DNA from: Eubacterium saphenum ATCC 49989
GTDB taxonomy: Bacteria > Bacillota > Clostridia > Peptostreptococcales > Anaerovoracaceae
Direction of reading: 5' to 3'
Assembly (NCBI GenBank): GCA_000161975.1
Contig: GG688422.1
Location: forward strand, 555,824-619,823
Length of the DNA stretch: 64,000 nucleotides
Shown: positions 34,572 to 42,766 of the stretch, one piece after another
Position numbering within the stretch: position 1 is the stretch's first letter
Layout of the letters: each line of letters begins with the position of its first letter
Position numbers and translations under genes: made by a program
The notes under the pieces: model-generated
Databases searched by the model: none
What the model was told of the DNA's origin: nothing
What the model saw: the letters and a program-made list of their open reading frames with translations, nothing else

Positions 34572-34833
34572 TTCATATTTCTCCTATACAATATTTGCTC
34601 TCCCCTCAAACATATTTATTTACTTTTCATAAGATAATACAGGTTTTAACGCAAATGCCTCACATAAAGCTAACAGGAAGCCCTCCTGCCGATCCATTAG
34701 TATAAAATACCTTAAGTGCAAGGATACACTATTACACTTATGGTACACGATATTAATAGAAAAAATCAACAATCTTCATATTATATATTTTTCTTATAAA
34801 CCAAAAGTAATAATCACCATAAGACACCACAAG
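34572..34833. other. Non-coding, AT-rich gap upstream of the carboxypeptidase
   Basis: No credible gene is seen. A possible promoter for the carboxypeptidase on the minus strand reads TTGATT, 18 bases, TACCAT (around 34743-34772), which is weak. A short GC-rich hairpin (CAGGA/TCCTG arms) lies near 34675. The right end adjoins the terminator of the small-ORF cluster. Confidence 0.35.
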
Positions 34834-34880
34834 CAAAAAGCCCCTCCTTGCTACTACACAGTATACAACAGGAGAGGCTT
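34834..34880 (-). terminator. Terminator closing the acyltransferase-CofE-small ORF unit
   Basis: On the minus strand AAGCCTCTCCTG and CAAGGAGGGGCTT form an imperfect stem of about 12 bp with a loop of about 18 bases, followed by TTTTTG. It ends a minus-strand transcript that must extend past the CofE-like gene, since the stop of that gene is 320 bases upstream. Confidence 0.78.
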
Positions 34881-34898
34881 ATTATTACTTTGTTTATA

Positions 34899-34964
34899 TC
34901 AATCTAACAAAAAAGCTGTTGTAACAAGCACTGTGATAAGAACAACCGCTATCTTTGCCGGCAC
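34899..34964 (-). CDS. Possible 21-residue hydrophobic peptide
   Basis: A GTG at 34964 encodes MPAKIAVVLITVLVTTAFLLD, one possible membrane helix. The ribosome site is weak (AGG about nine bases upstream). It is the last of three short hydrophobic frames before the terminator at 34834-34880. Its coding status is a guess from context. Confidence 0.2.
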   Translation of the reverse strand: MPAKIAVVLITVLVTTAFLLD

Positions 34965-34967
34965 CGC

Positions 34968-35054
34968 TCATCGCCTAAATCTCTGTACAAAATAAGTAGT
35001 AATGGCAACAACCACGAATGAAATAACAAACACAACAAGAAATGTAATTGCCAC
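34968..35054 (-). CDS. Possible 28-residue single-helix peptide
   Basis: A GTG at 35054 starts MAITFLVVFVISFVVVAITT followed by a basic YFVQRFRR end: one transmembrane helix with positive-inside character at the C-terminus. The same frame is open for over 30 codons further upstream without a normal start codon, so it might instead be the rear part of a frameshifted protein. The ribosome site (TAGG, eight bases) is weak. Confidence 0.28.
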   Translation of the reverse strand: MAITFLVVFVISFVVVAITTYFVQRFRR

Positions 35055-35062
35055 AGTACTAC

Positions 35063-35173
35063 CTATAGGGACTGCCCTCCCTCCGGATATGTAATAAGCT
35101 GATAAAACAGCATCGCTGCCACTACTGAAGCAACAATTAAGGATATTATCAATGATAATTTAATAATTTTCAT
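35063..35173 (-). CDS. Small 36-residue membrane peptide
   Basis: The ATG at 35173 is preceded by AAGGGGGATGG, a strong ribosome site. The product begins MKIIKLSLIISLIVASVVAA, one hydrophobic helix, and ends in a short polar tail (TYPEGGQSL). It starts 30 bases after the stop of the CofE-like gene, in the same direction, with no terminator in between, so it is co-transcribed. Function unknown; small membrane regulators or type I toxin-like peptides have this form. Confidence 0.45.
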   Translation of the reverse strand: MKIIKLSLIISLIVASVVAAMLFYQLITYPEGGQSL

Positions 35174-35202
35174 TTTTCCATCCCCCTTATAAATTTCAAA
35201 TC

Positions 35203-36390
35203 TCAGTTATCCGTCGTATAGTTGTCGAAATAGCCCTGAATATACACAATTGGCGTTCCCTTGTCTCCGCTTCCCGATGTTAAATCACAAAGAGAACCTA
35301 TGAGATCCGTATACTGTCTGGGCGTTGTACCTTCAGACGCCATGCTTCCAAGCAAGTCTATGTCCTTTTCGGAAATAGCATCCTTCATTGCAGACTCCAG
35401 TTCCTCTCCATCCAATGCACCGAGCTCATTGTCCACGATGTACTTAAGCTTTAGCTCGTTAGGAGTCCCTATAAGCCCGTCTGTAAATCCCGGAGAAACT
35501 ACAGGATCTGCAAGCTCCCAAATTCTGCCTTGAGGATCTTTAAACGCCCCGTCACCATACACGAGCACCTCTATCTTTTTCCCCGTAACCGCAGTTAACT
35601 CATCACTCAACTTATCTGCAAAGCTTTTAGCATCTCTTGGGAATAATTTTACCATATCTTCAGTAGACTTATTGGATCCTAAAAGCCCATACCTTTCGTT
35701 ATAGCCGCTACCGTCTATGGATTTTGTCATTATCATATCAAGTGAAATAGCCTTAACACCTTTCTCCGCATTCAAATAGTCGGTCAACACCTTCCTTGTA
35801 TGAGTGGTCGCAACTATGACATTCTTTACCTTTTGAGTGATCGCCTTCGGATCGTTTGAAATGATTATCTCAATATCTACACCAATTTCTTTGATGAGAT
35901 TCCTATAATATTCAAGATAATTTACACCTGTAAATGGATGCTTCGGCTGCCCGTATTTTTCTATAAACTCCTTTTCCGTAAAAATGCTACTGTTATCTAC
36001 AACCGCTTCTTTAAAATCAGGCACAAGGGAGTTCCCGACTTCATCTGAAGGGAATGAAAGTTGCAAATAAACCTTTTTAAACGGCTTTGCAATTCCTTTT
36101 AAACATATCGCAAACCTGTTTCTACTAAGTATCGGAAATAATATGCCTATTTCATCACCTGAAAACTTTGTCGCTACATCTTTTGCTATATCTGAAATGC
36201 CGGCATAATTTGCTTCACCCTTCGCTACTATCGTTTCCGTAACACCTACTATATCTCTATCTCTTGGAATGATTTCCCCATTATCAATCGCCGTCTTTAT
36301 GGTATCGATTACAGCTTTGTTCACATCGTCGCCCTTCTTGATGATAGGAGCCCTGAGCCCCATTGATGCTGTTCCTATTACTCTTTTCAT
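35203..36390 (-). CDS. CofE-like protein (coenzyme F420-0 gamma-glutamyl ligase family)
   Basis: 395 residues. The N-terminal half matches the F420-0:glutamate ligase fold: PRDRDIVGVTETIVAKGEANY near 45-65 is the diagnostic segment, and GIKxPF-like FAICLKGIAKPFKKVYLQL follows. SMASEGTTPRQYTDLIGSLCD near the end is also family-like. Deazaflavin F420 is not expected in Clostridia and no other F420 gene is present, so it probably ligates a different acid and amine, or is regulatory. It follows the OatA-like gene by 40 bases and is followed by small membrane ORFs. GGAGGTAGC precedes the ATG. Confidence 0.75.
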   Translation of the reverse strand: MKRVIGTASMGLRAPIIKKGDDVNKAVIDTIKTAIDNGEIIPRDRDIVGVTETIVAKGEANYAGISDIAKDVATKFSGDEIGILFPILSRNRFAICLKGIAKPFKKVYLQLSFPSDEVGNSLVPDFKEAVVDNSSIFTEKEFIEKYGQPKHPFTGVNYLEYYRNLIKEIGVDIEIIISNDPKAITQKVKNVIVATTHTRKVLTDYLNAEKGVKAISLDMIMTKSIDGSGYNERYGLLGSNKSTEDMVKLFPRDAKSFADKLSDELTAVTGKKIEVLVYGDGAFKDPQGRIWELADPVVSPGFTDGLIGTPNELKLKYIVDNELGALDGEELESAMKDAISEKDIDLLGSMASEGTTPRQYTDLIGSLCDLTSGSGDKGTPIVYIQGYFDNYTTDN

Positions 36391-36430
36391 GCTACCTCCA
36401 TAAATTTTATTTAATATGATGCACTCACAC

Positions 36431-38377
36431 TCAATTAGCTCTACTTATTATCTCAAGGGCTATCTTTCTTGCAAGCCTATCCGAACCCTTTCTTGTAGTA
36501 GTTACATTATCTGCATTTAAACATTCCCTACGGTCTTTGGCATATTCATACCAATTTATCAAATGAATATTGGTATCATTTGCCGCAAGCGTCTTTAGCA
36601 AGTTGTTGTTGCTCCTTTCGAAAGACTGCGCAGAACTGTTATTAACCAAATAAATCGTTCTCCTTCCAAAATTTGCAAGCAATTTTTCCATCTGAGCTTG
36701 ACTGAGACTTTCACTATTACCAAGCGCTATAACCACGGGATCCTTTAATCTCTTTGCGGATTCAAGCTTCTTACATGAAGAAATTGCCGATGATACGGTC
36801 ATGTCCTTGCTACTTTCAATGTTCATATTAGGGAAAATTCTTTGCATGGCAGCTGCGCTTGTCAAGAACAATCTATCCCCTATAAATGTCACCTTACCTT
36901 TGTATTTCCCTATTTTTTCAAGTTCCGCATCCTCTGCATCCAACTTCTTCCTGTATTGTTTTTTCTTAACATCTTCTTTTTTTGCAGTTTCTTTATTCAT
37001 TTTTGCATTTTGCTCTTCACTTATTTTTTTGGCAGTAGCTAAACTGTTGTTAAGTTCTTTTTCATATGCGGTCGCCGCTTTAGAAGGTCCCGTGTATGCA
37101 AGCACCCCTGCAGTTATAACTGCGAGCAGTATTGTGCCGATCCTTGCAAACGCTACTCTATTTACCTTAAATCTGCTTCGTTTTAACTTCACGACATTGG
37201 TCTGTTTTACATTTTTGAATAACACATAGGTAAGCTCCGCCATCACTACTGCAATAATAAGCTGGATCACAAACATAAACACATACGGCATACGAACATT
37301 ACCCATGAAATTCTTCGTGATTATCACCGCAGGATAGTGCCACAGATAAAACACAAAACTTCTCTTAGCTATTATATTTAGATATTTATTGCTCATGATA
37401 TTAATTAATTGGCTGCCGTTTTTATATACAAATGCTACAAGTACAATCGAAACTACCCCGTAAATAACAGGAATAACAACTTCTGCAAATTTACTTTGAG
37501 TGGCAGGGATTACAGCCATCCCAATTAATGATGCAAGCATACAGCCTATGCAAATATTATTTTTCAGCTTTCCACTTTCAGGCGCTTTATCACCATCAGA
37601 ATGAATGCGCCCCGGAATAGCAAGCGCTGCCGTAATACCGCCCGCAAATGCAAAAACTTTAACATCTATACTGAATAAGGTCTTATCCTTGCTAACCCCG
37701 TAAACCAAAGCACCTACGTATATCAAGACCGAAGCCGCAGCTACTATGGATGAAATCCTCATCATCGCTTTTCTGGCATCATATTTTGCTTTACGGGAAA
37801 CCTTGCTCGCCAAGTATTTCATACCCTTAAATAGCAACAAGAATTGGAAAGCTATCGCCACCAACCAAAAATTGGAGAGAGGGCTCTTAAGCGCAGCCGA
37901 ATCCATGTATGCATTGCCCGATATCATCTGCCATATATTGTTGGACATGGATACCGTAGAAAAATACGCTCCCCTTACATTTATGTCAAGACCGTTCCCG
38001 ACTATTGCGGAAAACAAACCTACAACGGATGCTACAAAGACCACGGGGAAAATCAATGATACGATTTGCTTTTTAAGTTCTCTGATCTGCTTTTGCGGCT
38101 TTTCTGAGCGCACGTTGAAGCTATAGTCACACAATGTAAATCCCAGCGCTGCAAAAAACACGTTGCTCGCAAGATATCCCCTGCTCATAAGCTCGGGGAA
38201 CACATGAAAAACGGACATCATCAATGTCATAAACAAAAGAGATCCGGATAAATACGCCCTATGCTTGGGCATATCGGATGCCTTGCGAAATGCAGTTTTA
38301 TGTCCCTTTTCAATATTTAAACGCTGCTGTTCTTGTACTTGTTTTATGTTGAATTCTTCTGTAGCGGTTAATGCCAA
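36431..38377 (-). CDS. OatA-like membrane acyltransferase with degenerate SGNH domain
   Basis: 648 residues. Residues about 40-400 form an acyltransferase-3 (OatA/OafA) region with around ten hydrophobic segments; the essential-type His is in SVFHVFPELMSRGYLASNVFF, and FYLWHYPAVII is a late family motif. An acidic/Lys-rich linker (about 440-490) leads to a C-terminal SGNH-like domain. There GDS is replaced by GDR (Arg502) in TFIGDRLFL, and the DxxH His is replaced by Thr626 (DNVTTTRKGS), while ALGNSES retains the Gly/Asn block. OatA-type proteins O-acetylate peptidoglycan or polysaccharides; without Ser and His this transfer step should fail here. It is first in the unit with CofE. Confidence 0.82.
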   Translation of the reverse strand: MALTATEEFNIKQVQEQQRLNIEKGHKTAFRKASDMPKHRAYLSGSLLFMTLMMSVFHVFPELMSRGYLASNVFFAALGFTLCDYSFNVRSEKPQKQIRELKKQIVSLIFPVVFVASVVGLFSAIVGNGLDINVRGAYFSTVSMSNNIWQMISGNAYMDSAALKSPLSNFWLVAIAFQFLLLFKGMKYLASKVSRKAKYDARKAMMRISSIVAAASVLIYVGALVYGVSKDKTLFSIDVKVFAFAGGITAALAIPGRIHSDGDKAPESGKLKNNICIGCMLASLIGMAVIPATQSKFAEVVIPVIYGVVSIVLVAFVYKNGSQLINIMSNKYLNIIAKRSFVFYLWHYPAVIITKNFMGNVRMPYVFMFVIQLIIAVVMAELTYVLFKNVKQTNVVKLKRSRFKVNRVAFARIGTILLAVITAGVLAYTGPSKAATAYEKELNNSLATAKKISEEQNAKMNKETAKKEDVKKKQYRKKLDAEDAELEKIGKYKGKVTFIGDRLFLTSAAAMQRIFPNMNIESSKDMTVSSAISSCKKLESAKRLKDPVVIALGNSESLSQAQMEKLLANFGRRTIYLVNNSSAQSFERSNNNLLKTLAANDTNIHLINWYEYAKDRRECLNADNVTTTRKGSDRLARKIALEIISRAN

Positions 38378-38424
38378 TGTCTTCCCTTTCCTGTCATCAA
38401 TTTTCTTTTTAAATCTTACATTTC

Positions 38425-38453
38425 ATTCTATCATTTATACAAATCGCTGGCAA
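38425..38453 (-). promoter_or_regulatory. Promoter of the OatA-like/CofE-like unit
   Basis: On the minus strand -35 is TTGCCA (38448-38453), the spacer is 17 bases and -10 is TAGAAT (38425-38430), about 50 bases upstream of the start at 38377. Confidence 0.65.
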
Positions 38454-38529
38454 TTTTTTTTGCAATTTACAAAAATCATTTCGATAAATTTCATTGTGCA
38501 AAATAATCATTTGTGGCTAACAACAATTT

Positions 38530-38558
38530 TTGACTTTACCGTTTTACATTAGTATAAT
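38530..38558 (+). promoter_or_regulatory. Promoter of the class B sortase gene
   Basis: On the plus strand -35 is TTGACT (38530-38535), the spacer is 17 bases and -10 is TATAAT (38553-38558). It lies about 55 bases upstream of the sortase ATG and is divergent from the OatA-like promoter, leaving 76 bases between the two -35 boxes. Confidence 0.8.
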
Positions 38559-38613
38559 AACCAATAAATCCATGCGGCTCAGCCCAGTATTAAAAAAAGG
38601 GAGAAACTTAAAA

Positions 38614-39336
38614 ATGAAGGCAAAAATATTCACCAGAATTATTTATGTGATAGTTGCAGGAATATTTTTATTTTCAGCAGGCAAATTAATATATCATTAC
38701 GGTGACAGTTATCTGTCTGAAAAAGAATTTGATGATCTGAAAACCAATAATCAATATGAACTCAAGCAGCTCAAAAAGAAAAATAAAGATCTGGTAGGCA
38801 GAATCAAAATTAAAGGCACCAAAATCGATTATCCCGTTATGCAAACTCCAAACGATCCGCAGTACTACCTTCGCCGAAATTTTGAGAAGAAATATTCTCT
38901 CTCGGGCACCCCGTTTTTAGATGCCGCAAGTACATTAGGGAAGTCAAAAAACTACTTGATCCACGCACATAATATGAAAACCGATACGATGTTCAACAAC
39001 CTCCTAAAGTACGAAGATGTTAATTTTTATAGGGAACACACAGTGTTTTCTTTTAATGAGCTTAGAGGTAAAAAAGAGATAACCGGAACCTATAAGATAA
39101 TCGCAATATTTAAAAGTCAAGTTTACTCGAGAAAATCGAAACAATTTAAATACTACAACTACCCTTCCATCACGAATCCTAAGAGATTTAACAAGTATGT
39201 GAGAATGTGCAAAGCGCTCTCCTTAATAGACACCGGCACAACGGCGCACTGGGGAGAACAATTAGTAACACTATCCACTTGCGCATACCACACTGATGAA
39301 GGACGCTTTGTAGTAGTTGGGAAGAAGATAAACTAA
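38614..39336 (+). CDS. Class B sortase
   Basis: 240 residues from the ATG at 38614 (GGGAG ten bases upstream; the frame extends 28 codons further but that part contains the promoter). One N-terminal membrane anchor (about 9-29) precedes the sortase domain. The catalytic triad is visible: His119 in LIHAHNMKTDTMF, Cys223 in LVTLSTCAYH and Arg231 in DEGRFVVVGKK. Motif forms match class B (SrtB-like). Sortases join sorting-signal proteins to peptidoglycan. No protein in this window ends with LPxTG, NPxTx or a similar signal, so the substrate is encoded elsewhere. Monocistronic, with its own promoter and terminator. Confidence 0.93.
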   Translation: MKAKIFTRIIYVIVAGIFLFSAGKLIYHYGDSYLSEKEFDDLKTNNQYELKQLKKKNKDLVGRIKIKGTKIDYPVMQTPNDPQYYLRRNFEKKYSLSGTPFLDAASTLGKSKNYLIHAHNMKTDTMFNNLLKYEDVNFYREHTVFSFNELRGKKEITGTYKIIAIFKSQVYSRKSKQFKYYNYPSITNPKRFNKYVRMCKALSLIDTGTTAHWGEQLVTLSTCAYHTDEGRFVVVGKKIN

Positions 39337-39420
39337 ACCGTTGCGCTAACATATTACCTCGCAGTGTCTTGAATCATTAGCATATATATTAGAAAATAAA
39401 TTCGAAAGAAAAAAATGGGA

Positions 39421-39451
39421 AAGAAAAGAGGGGCGAAACCCCTCTTTTCTT
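39421..39451. terminator. Bidirectional terminator between sortase and gdhA
   Basis: A perfect 13-bp stem (AAGAAAAGAGGGG/CCCCTCTTTTCTT) with the loop CGAAA. The stem base is A/T-rich on both sides, so it can terminate the sortase transcript (plus) and gdhA (minus), whose stop codons lie 84 and 35 bases away. Confidence 0.9.
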
Positions 39452-39486
39452 ATGCTATGTATTTGAATCATCTCAACCGACTCAGT

Positions 39487-40830
39487 CTATACACAACCCT
39501 GTGCGATCATGGAATCTGCAACCTTCAAGAAGCCTGCTATATTCGCTCCTGCTACAAGGTTGTATCCGTATCCATACTCTTCCGCCGCATTCTTAGCCGC
39601 ATCGTGGATATTCACCATGATATCCTTTAACTGAGCGTGAACCTGTTCAGGTTTGAATACTGTCTTTCCGCTGTTCTGTCCCATTTCTATACAAGAACAA
39701 GCTACACCGCCCGCATTGGCAGCCTTTGACGGTCCTAGGATGATGCCGTTATTCAACATGTATTCAATAGCTTCGTTTGAAGAAGACATGTTTGAACCTT
39801 CGCAAACATACTTAGCTCCGCTTGCAACGATTGCCTTTGCATCGTCTATCAATATCTCGTTCTGAGTAGCACATGGGATGTACATATCAGCCTTAACTTC
39901 CCAAGGCTTCTTACCTTCGATGAATTTAGCAGACTTGAATTTATCAGCATATGGCTTACAAATGTTCTTGCCGGATGCTCTTAGCTCTAGAAGATAATCG
40001 ATCTTTTCTCCAAGTACACCCTCTTCATCCAAGATGTATCCGTCCGGACCTGAAATTGTAATAGGAATAGCACCAAGCTCTTCAAGCTTGCTTGCTGTAC
40101 CCCAAGATACGTTACCGAATCCTGAAATAGCTACTTTCTTACCCTTGAAATCTTCGCCGTGTGCCTTTAGCATACATTCAGCGAAGTATACGATTCCGTA
40201 TCCTGTAGCTTCCGTACGTCCGTGTAGTCCGCCCCAGTCAAGACCTTTTCCTGTTAGCACACCTTCAAATTTATTTACGATTCTCTTGTACTGTCCGAAC
40301 ATGTAACCGATTTCTCTTGCACCTACGCCGATGTCACCGGCAGGAACGTCAGTTGACGGTCCGATATGTCTGTAAAGTTCTGTTATGAATGACTGGCAGA
40401 ATCTCATAACTTCGGCATCACTCTTTCCGTTAGGATCGAAGTCCGCACCACCTTTACCTCCCCCGATAGGAAGTCCTGTAAGGCTGTTTTTGAATATCTG
40501 CTCAAATCCCAAGAATTTGATGATGCCGGGATAAACGTTAGCTGCAAGTCTAAGTCCGCCCTTGTAAGGTCCTATTGCACTGTTGAACTCGCATCTGTAT
40601 CCACGGTTTACCTGCACCTTGCCGTTGTCGTCTACCCAAGGTACTCTGAAGCTGATCATTCTTTCAGGCTCAATCAATCTGTCAAGTACGCCTGCTTCGA
40701 TGTACTTAGGGTTCTTTTCAAGAACCGGCTCTAATGAAGTAAGTACTTCCTCAATAGTCTGAATGAATTCCTCTTCACCCGGATTTCTCTTCTTTGCAAT
40801 ATCGATGTATTGCTGAACAAGTTTTGCCAT
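39487..40830 (-). CDS. gdhA: Glutamate dehydrogenase, hexameric
   Basis: 447 residues, the small hexameric type. KGGLRLAANVYPGIIKFLGFEQIFKNSLTGLPIGGGKGG contains the catalytic lysines, followed by DVPAGDIGVGAREIGYMFG and the dinucleotide loop GFGNVSWGTASKL. It interconverts glutamate and 2-oxoglutarate plus ammonia; the length and motifs fit the NADP-preferring class, though cofactor choice is not certain. It is a monocistronic gene with a near-consensus promoter and a long inverted repeat just upstream of the -35. In amino-acid-fermenting anaerobes it is a central catabolic or ammonium-assimilating enzyme. Confidence 0.96.
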   Translation of the reverse strand: MAKLVQQYIDIAKKRNPGEEEFIQTIEEVLTSLEPVLEKNPKYIEAGVLDRLIEPERMISFRVPWVDDNGKVQVNRGYRCEFNSAIGPYKGGLRLAANVYPGIIKFLGFEQIFKNSLTGLPIGGGKGGADFDPNGKSDAEVMRFCQSFITELYRHIGPSTDVPAGDIGVGAREIGYMFGQYKRIVNKFEGVLTGKGLDWGGLHGRTEATGYGIVYFAECMLKAHGEDFKGKKVAISGFGNVSWGTASKLEELGAIPITISGPDGYILDEEGVLGEKIDYLLELRASGKNICKPYADKFKSAKFIEGKKPWEVKADMYIPCATQNEILIDDAKAIVASGAKYVCEGSNMSSSNEAIEYMLNNGIILGPSKAANAGGVACSCIEMGQNSGKTVFKPEQVHAQLKDIMVNIHDAAKNAAEEYGYGYNLVAGANIAGFLKVADSMIAQGCV

Positions 40831-40875
40831 TTTATTCTTCTCCTTTTATGTAAAAGAATTAAGTTACCATGAACT

Positions 40876-40904
40876 ACTATATCACCAGCAATCTTTAGTG
40901 TCAA
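40876..40904 (-). promoter_or_regulatory. Promoter of gdhA
   Basis: On the minus strand -35 is TTGACA (40899-40904), the spacer is 17 bases and -10 is TATAGT (40876-40881), about 45 bases upstream of the ATG. Confidence 0.85.
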
Positions 40905-40922
40905 TTATTCCGGATTCTTTTG

Positions 40923-40944
40923 TAATATAAAATAAATTATATTA
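40923..40944. promoter_or_regulatory. Inverted repeat upstream of the gdhA promoter
   Basis: Arms TAATATAA and TTATATTA flank six bases (AATAAA). The centre lies about 30 bases upstream of the gdhA -35 box, a position suited to an activator or repressor dimer. AT-rich composition makes a chance repeat possible. Confidence 0.4.
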
Positions 40945-40996
40945 GGCTTTTTAGTTCCCCGGACATATTATTTGTGCCTATACAACAACCTGCCCG

Positions 40997-42352
40997 CTAT
41001 ACTCTCAATTCCACTTCGCTGAGTTTTAATATCTCGTTTTTATATATCTTCGCGCAGGTGACTGCAACGTATATGAAAGCCAATACCTCGGCGATCGGAT
41101 ATGCCCACCATATATAATGTATGCCGAAAAATTTTATGAGAATGAACGCCGCTCCCACCACACCGATAAGTTGCCTCAATACCGAAGCGAACAACGCCTG
41201 TCTGGCTTTTCCTATGGCAAAAAATGCAGTATTTACGGTAAAGGCCGTACCCATGAAGATGAATGACAGCGCTATAATCCTGAATATCCTAGGGCCTATC
41301 TCAAGCATCGCAGGACTTGCATTGAACACTTTGAGTACCGGTGTTGCAAAAATTTCAAGAAGCACCAAACAAACCAGCAGGAATGTCGTGATGGACAGCC
41401 ACGTAACATTAAAGGTGTGAGTAAATCTTTTTTGATTTCGCGCTCCATAGGAATAGCCCAGTATAGGCATGGTTCCCTGCGCTACTCCGACTACCGGCAA
41501 TACTATAAATTGATTTATCCTTGAATATATCCCAAGTACGGCTACGGCAGCCTGCTCCTTTGCCAGCATGTACGCCATATACATCATGGCTATCGACACG
41601 AGTGCCTGCATAAAAAATGTAGGTATCCCTATGCTCAATATGCTTCCTGCAGTCTTGAGCGACAGTTTTTTACTGAAATGTATATTCAAAGTCTTTTCGC
41701 TGACATATAACTTATATAAATTCAAAACAACCGTCACAAGCACTCCGATTCCCGATGCTACCGAAGCTCCGATTATGCCCATCTTAGGCGCTCCCCACAG
41801 TCCGAATATGAGTATGGGATCAAGAATCATATTTATAACTCCTCCCAGTACACTCGTATACATGGGAAATTTCATTTCGCCCGTAGCCTGGATCATCTTT
41901 TCCGTTGTGATGGCTCCAAGAATCGGTATGAAAAACCATGAAAGCGCTGAAATATATTCACTTCCTGCCACTATCACCTTGCTGTCCGCAGTAAATATGG
42001 ACATGAATTCAGCTGAAAAGACTACCCCGCCTATGGTTGCAATTATTCCAAGTATGCAGGTAATTAGAAGCGTAACTTCTACGACTTCCCCCGCCTCTTG
42101 TATCTTTTTAGCACCCAGCCTTCTCGAAATCAGTGAATTTGCACCTATTCCAAGTGCGATGCCTATACAAAAGACTATATAAAAAAACGGTATTACAATT
42201 GCTATAGCGGTTATAACGCTCTGCCCTAACCTTGCCAAAAAGAAACCGTCCACAACATTGTATAATCCTTGCACCGTCATCGAAATGACGGCAGGTCCGG
42301 ACATTGAAATTACCAGCTTTTTAATAGGCCACTCAGCCATTTTTTCATGCAT
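40997..42352 (-). CDS. MATE-family multidrug/Na+ efflux protein
   Basis: 451 residues from the ATG at 42352 (AGGAGG four to five bases upstream; the frame opens nine codons earlier, where it runs into the rnpB 3' end). Twelve hydrophobic segments are arranged as two homologous six-helix halves; MSGPAVISMTVQGLYNVVDGFFLARLG and the GANSLISRRLGAKK loop are typical of DinF/NorM-like MATE proteins. It exports cationic compounds in exchange for Na+ or H+. It begins only 22 bases after the 3' end of RNase P RNA, so it may be transcribed by read-through from rnpB. Confidence 0.92.
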   Translation of the reverse strand: MHEKMAEWPIKKLVISMSGPAVISMTVQGLYNVVDGFFLARLGQSVITAIAIVIPFFYIVFCIGIALGIGANSLISRRLGAKKIQEAGEVVEVTLLITCILGIIATIGGVVFSAEFMSIFTADSKVIVAGSEYISALSWFFIPILGAITTEKMIQATGEMKFPMYTSVLGGVINMILDPILIFGLWGAPKMGIIGASVASGIGVLVTVVLNLYKLYVSEKTLNIHFSKKLSLKTAGSILSIGIPTFFMQALVSIAMMYMAYMLAKEQAAVAVLGIYSRINQFIVLPVVGVAQGTMPILGYSYGARNQKRFTHTFNVTWLSITTFLLVCLVLLEIFATPVLKVFNASPAMLEIGPRIFRIIALSFIFMGTAFTVNTAFFAIGKARQALFASVLRQLIGVVGAAFILIKFFGIHYIWWAYPIAEVLAFIYVAVTCAKIYKNEILKLSEVELRV

Positions 42353-42374
42353 AAATCCTCCTAAAATAATAAAA

Positions 42375-42711
42375 GGCAAGCCATAAGCCGGGTTCTGTAT
42401 TTGATAATCATCTATCTAGACACACCATCGCTGATGTGTTCATGCGATCCACCACACCGGGCGAATAGCGAGCAACTATTCTTACTGCCCATTTTGATCT
42501 TGCTTCAGATGGGGTTTACAAGGCCAATATATTACTATATTGCCGGTGAGCTCTTACCTCGCCATTTCAACCTTACCACAGCCTTACTGTTTCGGCGGAA
42601 TATTTTCTGTTGCACTTTCCCTATGGTTACCCACGCCAGACGTTATCTGGCATCCTGCTCTGTGAAGCCCGGACTTTCCTCATGCTAAAGCATGCGATTA
42701 TCCGGCTTACC
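42375..42711 (-). ncRNA. rnpB: RNase P RNA, bacterial class A
   Basis: About 337 nt. The 5' GGTAAGCC pairs with the 3' GGCTTGCC to form P1. Conserved elements follow in order on the minus strand: GAGGAAAGTCCGGGCT, CACAGAGCAGG, GGGTAACC, GGAAAGTGCAACAGAAA, GCAAGGTTGAAA-like GGTAAGGTTGAAA, GGTAAGAGCTCACC, GTAAACCCCAT and the terminal ACAGAACCCGGCTTATGG. It is the ribozyme subunit that matures tRNA 5' ends. Flanked by nif3 upstream and a MATE gene downstream on the same strand. The 3' end is followed by TTTTATTATTTT, a weak termination signal. Confidence 0.97.
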
Positions 42712-42736
42712 TTTTTCTCATTTTTCTTACCGAAAT

Positions 42737-42766
42737 ATAATAACACAAATTTTAACGTATAATCAA
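42737..42766 (-). promoter_or_regulatory. Probable rnpB promoter
   Basis: On the minus strand -35 is TTGATT (42761-42766, inside the last codons of the nif3-like gene), the spacer is 18 bases and -10 is TATTAT (42737-42742). It predicts a transcript start about 20 bases before the RNase P P1 helix. Confidence 0.5.
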
